A stretch of 14,448 bases of DNA from contig CAKSLR010000031.1 in assembly GCA_934467435.1 (NCBI GenBank), positions 1 to 14,448 on the forward strand, in the 5' to 3' direction. The stretch's first letter is position 1; every line of letters starts with the position of its first letter. The stretch is from an uncultured Eubacteriales bacterium (GTDB lineage: Bacteria; Bacillota; Clostridia; Oscillospirales; CAG-272). The position numbers and the translations under genes are program-made. Of this stretch, positions 1-6,567 are shown piece after piece. The notes below the pieces were generated by a model that made no database searches, was not told the origin of the DNA, and saw only the letters and a program-made list of their open reading frames with translations.

Positions 1-130
1 GTGCGGAGGGGGGACGCGTGAATCCCTCCGCTTCGTCTCCCGCCGCCCAAAGGGCGGCACGAAACCCGAAAAAGTCGGGGCGCACCCTTCCCCGCCGCAG
101 CGAGAAGAACAAGAAGCCCCTCCGCCCGCT
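1..130. repeat. Palindromic dispersed repeat, left edge
   Basis: No gene is seen here. The stretch contains inverted repeats: GCGGAGGG (3-10) with CCCTCCGC (24-31), and GCCGCCC (42-48) with GGGCGGC (52-58) around an AAA loop. Bases 94-121 (28 nt) recur exactly at 14341-14368, and bases 29-46 (18 nt) recur at 14370-14387, so the same repeat family lies at both ends of the window with its modules in a different order. A long plus-strand reading frame begins here and runs through the antisense of glnN; it is an artefact of GC-rich sequence. Confidence 0.6.
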
Positions 131-138
131 CCCCACGC

Positions 139-180
139 AAAAAGCGGCGGCACCGCACGGTGCCGCCGCTTTTCTTTTTT
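139..180 (-). terminator. Intrinsic terminator of ilvE-glnN (possibly bidirectional)
   Basis: A perfect 12-bp stem, GCGGCGGCACCG (144-155) with its complement (158-169) and a 2-nt loop, is extended by A-T pairs. On the minus strand it is followed by five U (139-143) and begins only about ten bases after the glnN stop codon. On the plus strand it is followed by TTTCTTTTTT, so it may also stop rightward transcription. Confidence 0.9.
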
Positions 181-182
181 CT

Positions 183-2297
183 TCAGCGCACGCCGAAGAG
201 CAGTTTATCGTAGGCGGGGAAGGGCCAATACTTCGCGGCGGTCTGTGCCTCTGCCTCGTCGCAGACCACGCGCAGCTCTGCCATCTTCTGCAGGACGGTA
301 TCGCGGATCATTTCGGCGTTCTCGGTCACGTCGGCAACCGTTTTCAGCCGGATCACGGCGCCCTCCAGGGCATCGGTGGCGGCGTTCATTTCGTCAAGCA
401 GCCCCGAGAGGCGGGTGACGAGCCCCGTTTCATACGCGCAGGACGCGCCCGGCGCGGCGCTCTTGCGGGCGACCAGCCCTTCGGAGAGGTCACGCACATA
501 GGCGGCAACGGCAGGCAGGATCTCCCGCCGCGCCATATCCACCATGGTCAGCGCCTCGATGTGCACCGTTTTGCAGTAGTTCTCCATGGTGATCTCGTAG
601 CGCGATTCGAGTTCCGGCAGAGAAAAAATCTTGTGGCGGGTGAGCATCTCCACATTCTTCTTGGCAAGCAGGGTGGGCAGCGCGTCCGGCGTGGTGCGCA
701 GGTTGAGCAGCCCTCTCTTTTCGGTGGCTTCCCGGATCCAGGCGTCGTCATAGCCGTTGCCGTTGAAGATAATGCGGCGATGGGCGCGGATGGTCTCTTT
801 CAGAAGATCGTGCAGTTCCGCTGCGAAATCGGAGGCGCCCTCCAGCCGGTCGGCATAGAGGCGCAGCGACTCTGCCACGGCGGCGTTGAGCATGATATTG
901 GCGCCCGCGATGCTGGCGGAGGAGCCGAGCATACGGAATTCAAACTTATTGCCGGTGAAGGCGAAGGGGGAGGTACGGTTGCGGTCGGTGGTATCGCGCG
1001 GGAATTTGGGCAGCACGTGCACCCCGAGGCGCATGAGCGTTTTTTCGGCGGCGCTGTAGGGCTGGTCGCTTTCGACCGCATCGAGCACGGCGGTGAGTTC
1101 ATCCCCGAGGAACATGGAGACGACGGCGGGGGGCGCTTCGTTGGCGCCGAGGCGGTGGTCATTGCCTGCCGAGGCGACCGAGACGCGGAGCAGATCCTGA
1201 TAATCATCGACCGCCTGAATGACGGCGCAGAGGAAGAGAAGGAACTGCGCGTTCTCGTAGGGCGTATCGCTCGGGGTGAGCAGGTTCACGCCCGTATCGG
1301 TGCAGAGCGACCAGTTGTTATGCTTGCCGCTGCCGTTGACCCCGGCAAAGGGCTTTTCGTGCAGCAGGCACACCAGCCCGTGGCGGGCGGCGACCTTCTG
1401 CATCATTTCCATGGTGAGCTGGTTATGGTCGGTGGCGATATTGGTGGTGGTGTAGATGGGCGCCAGTTCGTGCTGCGCGGGGGCAACCTCGTTATGTTCG
1501 GTTTTGGCAAGGACGCCGAGTCTCCAGAGTTCGCGGTCAAGGTCCGCCATGTACGCGGCGACGCGGGGCGGGATGACGCCGAAGTAATGGTCGTCCATCT
1601 CCTGCCCTTTCGGGGGCATGGCGCCGAAAAGGGTTCTGCCGGTGAAGAGCAGGTCTTTGCGCTTTTCGTACATTTCCTTATCCACAAGGAAATATTCCTG
1701 TTCGGGTCCGACCGAGGTGCGCACGCACTTGACCTCGGTATTGCCGAAGAGGCGCAGAATGCGCAGCGCCTGCTTGTTCAGCGCCTGCATGGAGCGCAGA
1801 AGGGGCGTTTTTTTATCGAGCGCCTCGCCGCCGTAGGAGCAGAAGGCGGTGGGGATGCAGAGGGTATGATCTTTGATAAAGGCGTAGGAGGTGGGGTCCC
1901 AGGCGGTGTAGCCGCGCGCCTCAAAGGTGGCGCGCAATCCGCCCGAGGGGAAGGAGGAGGCATCCGGCTCGCCCTTGATGAGTTCTTTGCCCGAAAATTC
2001 CATAATCACTCTGCCGTCGGGCGCGGGGGAGATGAAACTGTCGTGCTTTTCGGCGGTGATGCCGGTCAGGGGCTGGAACCAGTGGGTGAAGTGGGTGGCA
2101 CCGTTGGCAAGCGCCCATTCCTTCATGGCGTCCGCCACGGCGTTGGCAACATCGCCATCGAGCCGCACGCCCTCGTCGATGGTGCGGCGCAAGGTGCGGT
2201 AGACCTCTGCCGACAGGGTCTTGCGCATGACCTTGTCGTCAAAGACCATACAGCCGAAATACTCACTGACCTCGGTTTTTTCGTTCATGTCACTCAT
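183..2297 (-). CDS. glnN: Glutamine synthetase type III (GlnN)
   Basis: Condenses ammonium with glutamate to glutamine using ATP, the main cytoplasmic ammonium-assimilating step. At 704 residues it has the length of the GS III class (about 700; the common GS I is about 450). GS III signatures are visible: PLTGITAEKHDSF near residues 76-88, VGPEQEYF at 196-203, AKTEHNEVAPAQHELAP at 264-280 and KPFAGVNGSGKHNNWS at 315-330; these carry the metal- and nucleotide-binding residues of the fold. The ATG at 2297 is preceded by AAGGAG with a spacing of about 7 nt. It is the second gene of a leftward operon, 33 nt after ilvE, and a terminator follows the stop. Expression should follow the ilvE leader, which carries attenuator-like hairpins. 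Identification is firm; nothing suggests truncation. Confidence 0.97.
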   Translation of the reverse strand: MSDMNEKTEVSEYFGCMVFDDKVMRKTLSAEVYRTLRRTIDEGVRLDGDVANAVADAMKEWALANGATHFTHWFQPLTGITAEKHDSFISPAPDGRVIMEFSGKELIKGEPDASSFPSGGLRATFEARGYTAWDPTSYAFIKDHTLCIPTAFCSYGGEALDKKTPLLRSMQALNKQALRILRLFGNTEVKCVRTSVGPEQEYFLVDKEMYEKRKDLLFTGRTLFGAMPPKGQEMDDHYFGVIPPRVAAYMADLDRELWRLGVLAKTEHNEVAPAQHELAPIYTTTNIATDHNQLTMEMMQKVAARHGLVCLLHEKPFAGVNGSGKHNNWSLCTDTGVNLLTPSDTPYENAQFLLFLCAVIQAVDDYQDLLRVSVASAGNDHRLGANEAPPAVVSMFLGDELTAVLDAVESDQPYSAAEKTLMRLGVHVLPKFPRDTTDRNRTSPFAFTGNKFEFRMLGSSASIAGANIMLNAAVAESLRLYADRLEGASDFAAELHDLLKETIRAHRRIIFNGNGYDDAWIREATEKRGLLNLRTTPDALPTLLAKKNVEMLTRHKIFSLPELESRYEITMENYCKTVHIEALTMVDMARREILPAVAAYVRDLSEGLVARKSAAPGASCAYETGLVTRLSGLLDEMNAATDALEGAVIRLKTVADVTENAEMIRDTVLQKMAELRVVCDEAEAQTAAKYWPFPAYDKLLFGVR

Positions 2298-2330
2298 GGG
2301 TTTTCTCCTTTTTTATGTGATAAAATGGGA

Positions 2331-3326
2331 TTACGAAATCCGGAAGATCCAGCCGTCCGGCGCCGCTTCGGTGCCGTGCTGGATGGCAAGCAGCCGCTCC
2401 CGCAGGGCGGCAAAGACGGGAGAGGCGGGGTAGGAAAAGACGCGCCCGCCCCACGTGATGCGCCCGACCATGGAGAGCACCGCGGCGGTGCCGCACAGGG
2501 CGCAGCCGCAAAAATCGGCAAATTCCTCGGCGCGCACGCGGCGCTCCTCCCACGGGATGCCGAGCAGCCCTGCCACCGTGCCGAGCGAGCGGCGGGTGAT
2601 GGAGGGGAGGATGGAATCCGAGTGCGGGGTGACGACGGTGCCGTCTTTTTGAAGGAAGAGAAGGTTGGCGCCGCCCGTTTCCTCCACCCACGTGCGGGTG
2701 GCGGCGTCGAGGTAAATATTTTCGTCAAAGCCCTCGGCGTGCGCCTCCATGAGCGGATAGAGGCTCATGGCGTAATTCAGCCCCGCCTTGACGTGCCCCG
2801 TGCCGCGGGGGGCGGCGCGGTCATAATCGCTGACGCGGAGGGAGAGCAGCCGCTCGCCGCCCGCGAAATAGGAGGCGACGGGCGAGCCGAAGAGGCGGAA
2901 CTCATACGTCTCTGCCGGCTTGACCCCCAGCACCGCGCCGGTGCCGAAAACGGTGGGGCGCAGGTAGAGCGAGCCGCCGCTGCCGAAGGGCGGGAGGACG
3001 CGGGCGTTTGCCCGCACGACGCGCTGCACGGCGGAAAGGAACATCCCGTCCGGCAGCGGCGGCATGGCAAGGCGCAGGCAGGAACTTTTCAGCCTCTCCC
3101 CGTTCAGGTCGGGGCGGAAGCAGGCGATGCCGCCGTCTGCCGTGCGGTACGCCTTCAGCCCTTCAAAGCAGGTTTCGGCGTACTGGATGACGCCGGCCGC
3201 CTCCGAGAGGCGGACGGTCGAGCGGCGGGTGAGACGCCCGCCGTCCCAACTGCCGTCCCGGTAGCGGGCGACAAAGCGCCAGGCGGTGCGGCGGTAGCCG
3301 AAGCCGGTGGGTTGGGTTTTTTTCAT
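2331..3326 (-). CDS. ilvE: Branched-chain amino acid aminotransferase (IlvE)
   Basis: PLP-dependent transaminase that exchanges amino groups between glutamate and leucine, isoleucine or valine. The 331-residue protein shows fold-type IV BCAT features: ETCFEGLKAYR near 51-61, YLRPTVFGTGAVLGVKPA near 121-138, the PLP-binding lysine (K180) in HVKAGLNYAMSLYP, and VEETGGANLLF near 214-224. The frame stays open upstream to 3497, but the ATG at 3326 is chosen because AAAGGAGG lies 7 nt before it and the protein start aligns with the family. It is the first gene of the operon with glnN, which links ammonium capture to amino-group transfer. It sits behind a leader of about 465 nt containing two hairpin-terminator modules. 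A D-amino-acid or aminodeoxychorismate enzyme of the same fold is less likely given the BCAT-type motifs. Confidence 0.93.
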   Translation of the reverse strand: MKKTQPTGFGYRRTAWRFVARYRDGSWDGGRLTRRSTVRLSEAAGVIQYAETCFEGLKAYRTADGGIACFRPDLNGERLKSSCLRLAMPPLPDGMFLSAVQRVVRANARVLPPFGSGGSLYLRPTVFGTGAVLGVKPAETYEFRLFGSPVASYFAGGERLLSLRVSDYDRAAPRGTGHVKAGLNYAMSLYPLMEAHAEGFDENIYLDAATRTWVEETGGANLLFLQKDGTVVTPHSDSILPSITRRSLGTVAGLLGIPWEERRVRAEEFADFCGCALCGTAAVLSMVGRITWGGRVFSYPASPVFAALRERLLAIQHGTEAAPDGWIFRIS

Positions 3327-3333
3327 GAAAATG

Positions 3334-3341
3334 CCTCCTTT
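3334..3341 (-). promoter_or_regulatory. Ribosome binding site fixing the ilvE start
   Basis: On the minus strand these bases read AAAGGAGG, 7 nt before the ATG at 3326. This rules out the longer in-frame extension to 3497, which would run through the leader terminator. Confidence 0.9.
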
Positions 3342-3391
3342 CGGCAGGGAGCGGATGGGTGAGGCGGCGCCGGGCGGGGCGGCAGCCCCGC

Positions 3392-3443
3392 AAAAAGAGA
3401 CAGCGCCCCCGGATGTGATTTCATCCGAAGACGCCATTGCCTT
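3392..3443 (-). promoter_or_regulatory. Attenuator module 2: hexaloop hairpin overlapping a terminator, ilvE leader
   Basis: Read on the minus strand, AAGGC-AATGGC-GTCTT (3443 to 3428) can fold into a 5-bp hairpin with a six-base loop having A at position 1 and G at position 4. Its 3' half, GGCGTCTT, is also the 5' arm of a second hairpin (3402-3433) whose core is the perfect stem CGGATG/CATCCG (3410-3415 with 3422-3427). That hairpin is followed by a U-rich tail ending in five U (3392-3396). The two folds exclude each other. The module lies about 65 nt before the ilvE ATG and repeats module 1 at 3771-3786 with one change in 16 bases. Binding by the neighbouring ANTAR protein is inference. 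Confidence 0.6.
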
Positions 3444-3475
3444 CTTCTTGTCGGGTGTGCGCCGTGGCGCACAGG

Positions 3476-3590
3476 AAAAACCGGGTGCCGCAGTCACGTG
3501 GAATCACCGGGGCAGCGCGATGCGGGGAAAACCGGGTGCCGCGGTCACGCGGGATCACCGGGGCAGCGCGATGCGGGGGAACCCGGGCGC
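3476..3590. repeat. 51-bp tandem repeat with terminator-like hairpins
   Basis: Two near-identical units start at 3481 and 3532 (period 51), and a decayed third begins near 3583. In minus-strand RNA each unit reads CCGGTG, an 18-base interior, then CACCCGG, followed by five U (unit 1) or four U (unit 2), so each resembles a weak intrinsic terminator. They lie inside the ilvE leader between the two attenuator modules. Confidence 0.7.
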
Positions 3591-3734
3591 AGGGGTGCAA
3601 ACCGCCCGCCGGGCAGGGCAAAAACGGAATGTGCCGCGCGGCGGCGGAAAAACCGGGCGCCGCGGGACGGATGCGGTTTTCTGCGGTGCGGGGAAAGGCG
3701 TGCCGGCACCGGGCGGAGCGCTGCCCGCCGGGGG

Positions 3735-3786
3735 AAAAAACAAAAAAGGCGCTCTCGGGGCTACCCCCGCAAGACGCCGTTGCCTT
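3735..3786 (-). promoter_or_regulatory. Attenuator module 1: hexaloop hairpin overlapping a terminator, at the 5' end of the ilvE leader
   Basis: Read on the minus strand, AAGGC-AACGGC-GTCTT (3786 to 3771) forms a hairpin with hexaloop AACGGC, starting only about 7 nt after the predicted transcription start. Its 3' half overlaps the 5' arm of a larger hairpin (3748-3778; GGCG...CGCC outer pairs, CGGGG/CCCCG inner pairs). This is followed by U6-G-U6 (3735-3747), a strong intrinsic terminator. A transcript from the strong promoter at 3800-3827 should therefore stop early unless the small hairpin is stabilised. Confidence 0.65.
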
Positions 3787-3799
3787 ACTGTTTGGTGTT

Positions 3800-3847
3800 A
3801 TTATACCGCATTTTTTGCGTTTGTCAAGGGGGGAGAGAAAAATTTTT
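3800..3847 (-). promoter_or_regulatory. Sigma-A promoter for the ilvE-glnN transcript
   Basis: On the minus strand TTGACA (3822-3827) and TATAAT (3800-3805) are both perfect and 16 nt apart. AAAAATTTTT (3838-3847) lies upstream in the position of an UP element. The start should be near 3793, giving a leader of about 465 nt before ilvE. Confidence 0.88.
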
Positions 3848-4156
3848 CGGCGGGGCGGGCGCTGCACAGCGGAGACGGCGGCGTTTCGGGCGTGGGGATG
3901 CGGGCAGAAACTCCCCCGCCGGCGCGGAAGGGGGAACGGCAACAGGTGGGAACGGGGTCGGGTGCGGAAGGGAGGTGCCGCGGCGATGGGGGGCGAAAGG
4001 GGCGAAGATAGGATGGGAGCGCGGGAAGGCGCCGGGGGCGGGGGTTCCGGGAGCGGTGCCGGGCAGAGGGGGCAAAACGGAGCGGCGGCGTTTCGGGCGG
4101 GGGTGTGCGGGGGACGCCGTTTCGCGAAAAAACGCGGGGATGCGGGCGCAGGCGGC
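3848..4156. other. Gene-free G-rich spacer between divergent promoters
   Basis: No credible gene lies here; the open frames on both strands have the low-complexity Arg/Gly/Pro content expected of GC-rich noncoding DNA. The plus strand is strongly G over C. A 17-nt sequence, CGGCGGCGTTTCGGGCG, occurs twice (3876-3892 and 4083-4099). G runs at about 4034-4063 could allow a G-quadruplex, but the loops are uneven. Confidence 0.6.
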
Positions 4157-4204
4157 AAAAAATTTCCGAAACCGATTGACAAAAGCCCCTGCTTATGCTA
4201 TAAT
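4157..4204 (+). promoter_or_regulatory. Sigma-A promoter for the ANTAR-pyrG-purB-purA-guaA operon
   Basis: TTGACA (4176-4181) and TATAAT (4199-4204) are both perfect with the ideal 17-nt spacing, and AAAAAATTT (4157-4165) lies upstream as a possible UP element. The start is expected near 4211. It points away from the other perfect promoter at 3800-3827, so the two drive divergent operons. Confidence 0.92.
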
Positions 4205-4216
4205 ATAGTTCCGTAC

Positions 4217-4288
4217 ATGAGCGAGGGCGTTCATTCATCCAAGGGGCATTTTCCGCCCTTGCTTGAATGGGCGTTTTTCACTTTTTTT
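4217..4288 (+). promoter_or_regulatory. Attenuator module 3: hairpin overlapping a terminator upstream of the ANTAR gene
   Basis: ATGAGC-GAGGGC-GTTCAT (4217-4234) can form a 6-bp hairpin with a six-base loop; an extra G-C pair would reduce it to tetraloop AGGG. Its 3' arm is shared with a longer hairpin: CATTCA (4232-4237) with TGAATG (4264-4269), and CAAGGG (4240-4245) with CCCTTG (4256-4261), with outer G-C and wobble pairs. This is followed by TTTTT (4274-4278) and TTTTTTT (4282-4288). As in module 1, the small hairpin starts a few bases after the predicted transcription start, so terminated and read-through folds compete. Confidence 0.6.
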
Positions 4289-4317
4289 CAGGGGCTACCC
4301 CCGAAACGGAGGGCAGG

Positions 4318-4917
4318 ATGGGTACGGCGGAAAACAATACGGCGATCCTTTTGGTGTCCTCCGGCACGCGGCTTACCGCGGCGCTCGGTGCGCGTCTTTC
4401 CCCCGCCCGCTTCTCTCTTTTTTCCGTCGCCACGGCGGCGGAGGGGGAGGAGGCGCTGCTGCTTTCCGACTTCGATGCGGTGATTCTCGATCTGCCGCTG
4501 CGGGGCGGCGGCGGCGTGCCGCTTGCCCGCCGTGCCGCCCGCACGGGCGCGACCGGCGTGCTGCTGCTGGTAAAGGAAGGCGAGCGGGCGCGCGCGGAGG
4601 CGGCGCTTTCGGGCGCGGGGATTCTCGTGCTCGGAAAACCCGTCGGCGCGGCGCGCCTGACGGAGGCGCTTGCCCTGCTTTGCAGCACGAGCGAGAAGCT
4701 GCGGCGGCTTGCCGCACGCCGTGCGGCGGCGGGCGACGGCGCGAGCCTTTCCCCCGAAGAAGAGGACGTGCGACTCATTCACCGCGCGAAGTGGCTGCTG
4801 ATGACCGAATTGCGCATGAGCGAGCCACAGGCACACCGCTACATCGAAAAGCAGGCAATGGACCGTTGCGTGCCGAAGCGGCGGATCGCGGAGAACATTC
4901 TTGCAACCTATAAATAA
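4318..4917 (+). CDS. ANTAR-domain RNA-binding antiterminator with a degenerate receiver domain
   Basis: Predicted cytoplasmic regulator of 199 residues. Residues 8-120 look like a response-regulator receiver fold: AILLVSSG is strand 1, FDAVILDLPL carries an aspartate (D58) at the phosphorylation position, and LGKP carries the conserved lysine (K107). The usual acidic pair after strand 1 is replaced by SS, so ordinary Mg-dependent phosphorylation is doubtful. Residues about 147-197 match the ANTAR domain of AmiR, NasR and EutV (IHRAKWLLMTELRMSEPQAH, then the conserved AM near 180-181). ANTAR domains bind hexaloop hairpins and block terminators. The ATG at 4318 follows GGAGG at a short spacing; an in-frame ATG at 4267 lies within the leader terminator and is unlikely. 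It is the first gene of the operon, 21 nt before pyrG. Family identity is firm; targets and signal are inferred. Confidence 0.88.
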   Translation: MGTAENNTAILLVSSGTRLTAALGARLSPARFSLFSVATAAEGEEALLLSDFDAVILDLPLRGGGGVPLARRAARTGATGVLLLVKEGERARAEAALSGAGILVLGKPVGAARLTEALALLCSTSEKLRRLAARRAAAGDGASLSPEEEDVRLIHRAKWLLMTELRMSEPQAHRYIEKQAMDRCVPKRRIAENILATYK

Positions 4918-4938
4918 CGGTACGGAGGAACAAACAGC

Positions 4939-6552
4939 ATGACCAAGTATATTTTTGTCACCGGCGGCGTGGTATCGGGTCTCGGCAAAGGCATTACGGC
5001 AGCCTCGCTCGGCAGACTGCTGAAGGCGCGCGGGCTGAAGGTGGCGGCGCAGAAACTGGACCCCTACATCAACGTAGACCCCGGCACGATGAGCCCTTAC
5101 CAGCACGGCGAGGTGTATGTGACCGAGGACGGGGCGGAGACCGACCTGGACCTGGGGCATTACGAGCGCTTTATCGACGAGGATCTGAACAAATATTCCA
5201 ACCTGACCACCGGCAAGGTGTACTGGAACGTGCTGAACAAAGAGCGGCGGGGCGAATACCTCGGCTCGACCGTACAGGTCATTCCCCACGTGACGAACGA
5301 GATCAAGGAATTTATCTACCGCGTGGGTCGCGCGACCGGGGCGGATGTGGTGATTACCGAAATCGGCGGCACGATCGGCGACATTGAATCGCAGCCCTTT
5401 ATTGAGGCGGCGCGGCAGGTTTCGCTTGAGGTCGGGCGGGAAAACAGCCTGTTCATCCACGTGACGCTGGTTCCCTTCCTGCGCGGGTCGGACGAGCATA
5501 AATCCAAGCCCACCCAGCACTCGGTGAAAGAGTTGCAGGGCATGGGCATTCACCCGAACATCATTGTGCTGCGCTGCGACGAGCCGCTTGAGGACTCCAT
5601 TTTCAAAAAGATTTCCATGTTCTGCAACGTCAAGCCCGACTGCGTGATTGAAAACATTACCCTGCCCTACCTCTATGAGGCGCCCCTGATGCTGGAGAAG
5701 GCAAACTTCTCCGCGGTGGTGTGCCGCGAACTGGGGCTGCAGACGAAAGAACCCGACCTTGCCGACTGGCGCGGGATGGTAGAGCGGATCAAGAACCGTG
5801 AAAAAGAAGTGCACATCGGGCTGGTGGGCAAATACGTACAGCTGCACGACGCCTACCTTTCGGTGGCGGAGGCGATGCGCCACGCGGGCTACACGCTGAA
5901 CACGCACATCCGCATTCACTGGCTGGATTCGGAGACGCTGACGAAAGATACCGTGGACGAGGCGCTCGGAGGCCTTGACGGCATCATTGTGCCGGGCGGC
6001 TTCGGCGGGCGCGGGATTGAGGGCATGATTCTGGCGGCGCGCTACGCGCGGGAACACCATGTGCCGTATTTCGGAATATGCCTGGGGATGCAGATAGCGG
6101 TTATAGAATATGCGCGCAATGTTGCGAAAATTGAGGATGCGGATTCCGGCGAATTCAACGAGCTGTGCCGTCACAAGGTGATAGATTTCATGCCGGGGCA
6201 GAGCGACGACATCGACAAAGGCGGCACGCTGCGCCTCGGCGCTTACCCGTGCGTCATTCAGCCCGGCACCACCATGGCGCGCTGCTACGGCAAGGCGACC
6301 ATCTCGGAGCGGCACCGCCACCGTTATGAGTTCAACAACGACTACCGCGATACGCTGCAGGCGGCGGGTCTGACCCTTTCGGGTCTTTCGCCCGACGGGC
6401 GTCTCGTTGAGACGGTGGAACTTTCCGACCGCCCCTTCTTTGTGGGCGTTCAGTATCACCCCGAATTCAAATCCCGCCCGAATAAGGCGCACCCGCTGTT
6501 CTGCGGTTTTATCGCGGCGGCGCTGGCGCATGCGGAAGAAACCAGAGAGTAA
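4939..6552 (+). CDS. pyrG: CTP synthase, glutamine-hydrolysing (PyrG)
   Basis: Converts UTP to CTP using ATP and the amide nitrogen of glutamine; last step of de novo pyrimidine nucleotide synthesis. The 537 residues match the family (about 535-545). The N-terminal synthetase domain starts TKYIFVTGGVVSGLGKGITAAS with its nucleotide-binding loop, followed by EIGGTIGDIES near 141-151. The C-terminal class I glutamine amidotransferase domain begins near 290 and has the nucleophile C381 in FGICLGMQ and the HPE of the triad in VQYHPEF near the end. ACGGAGGA precedes the ATG. It lies 21 nt after the ANTAR gene and 15 nt before purB, so the genes should be co-transcribed and depend on the attenuated promoter. 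Confidence 0.98.
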   Translation: MTKYIFVTGGVVSGLGKGITAASLGRLLKARGLKVAAQKLDPYINVDPGTMSPYQHGEVYVTEDGAETDLDLGHYERFIDEDLNKYSNLTTGKVYWNVLNKERRGEYLGSTVQVIPHVTNEIKEFIYRVGRATGADVVITEIGGTIGDIESQPFIEAARQVSLEVGRENSLFIHVTLVPFLRGSDEHKSKPTQHSVKELQGMGIHPNIIVLRCDEPLEDSIFKKISMFCNVKPDCVIENITLPYLYEAPLMLEKANFSAVVCRELGLQTKEPDLADWRGMVERIKNREKEVHIGLVGKYVQLHDAYLSVAEAMRHAGYTLNTHIRIHWLDSETLTKDTVDEALGGLDGIIVPGGFGGRGIEGMILAARYAREHHVPYFGICLGMQIAVIEYARNVAKIEDADSGEFNELCRHKVIDFMPGQSDDIDKGGTLRLGAYPCVIQPGTTMARCYGKATISERHRHRYEFNNDYRDTLQAAGLTLSGLSPDGRLVETVELSDRPFFVGVQYHPEFKSRPNKAHPLFCGFIAAALAHAEETRE

Positions 6553-6567
6553 ACGGAGGAGAAACGA

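Noticed and set aside
18..3362. Plus-strand open frame of 1114 codons
   Set aside because: It is antisense to glnN and ilvE, which are certain from family motifs. Its sequence has no family signature and starts in repeat DNA; long antisense frames are expected at this GC content.
3453..3474. Second (P1) hexaloop to complete a classical dual-hexaloop ANTAR site
   Set aside because: The nearby hairpin TGTGCGC-CACG-GCGCACA is strong but has a four-base loop without the A1/G4 pattern, so it was not counted as P1.
4034..4075. G-quadruplex
   Set aside because: G runs are present but loop lengths are uneven (one of about nine bases), and the whole spacer is G-rich, so there is no specific support.
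4267..4317. Upstream ATG for the ANTAR protein
   Set aside because: It falls inside the leader terminator hairpin with no ribosome site, and the added residues precede the first receiver strand without homology; ATG 4318 has GGAGG upstream.
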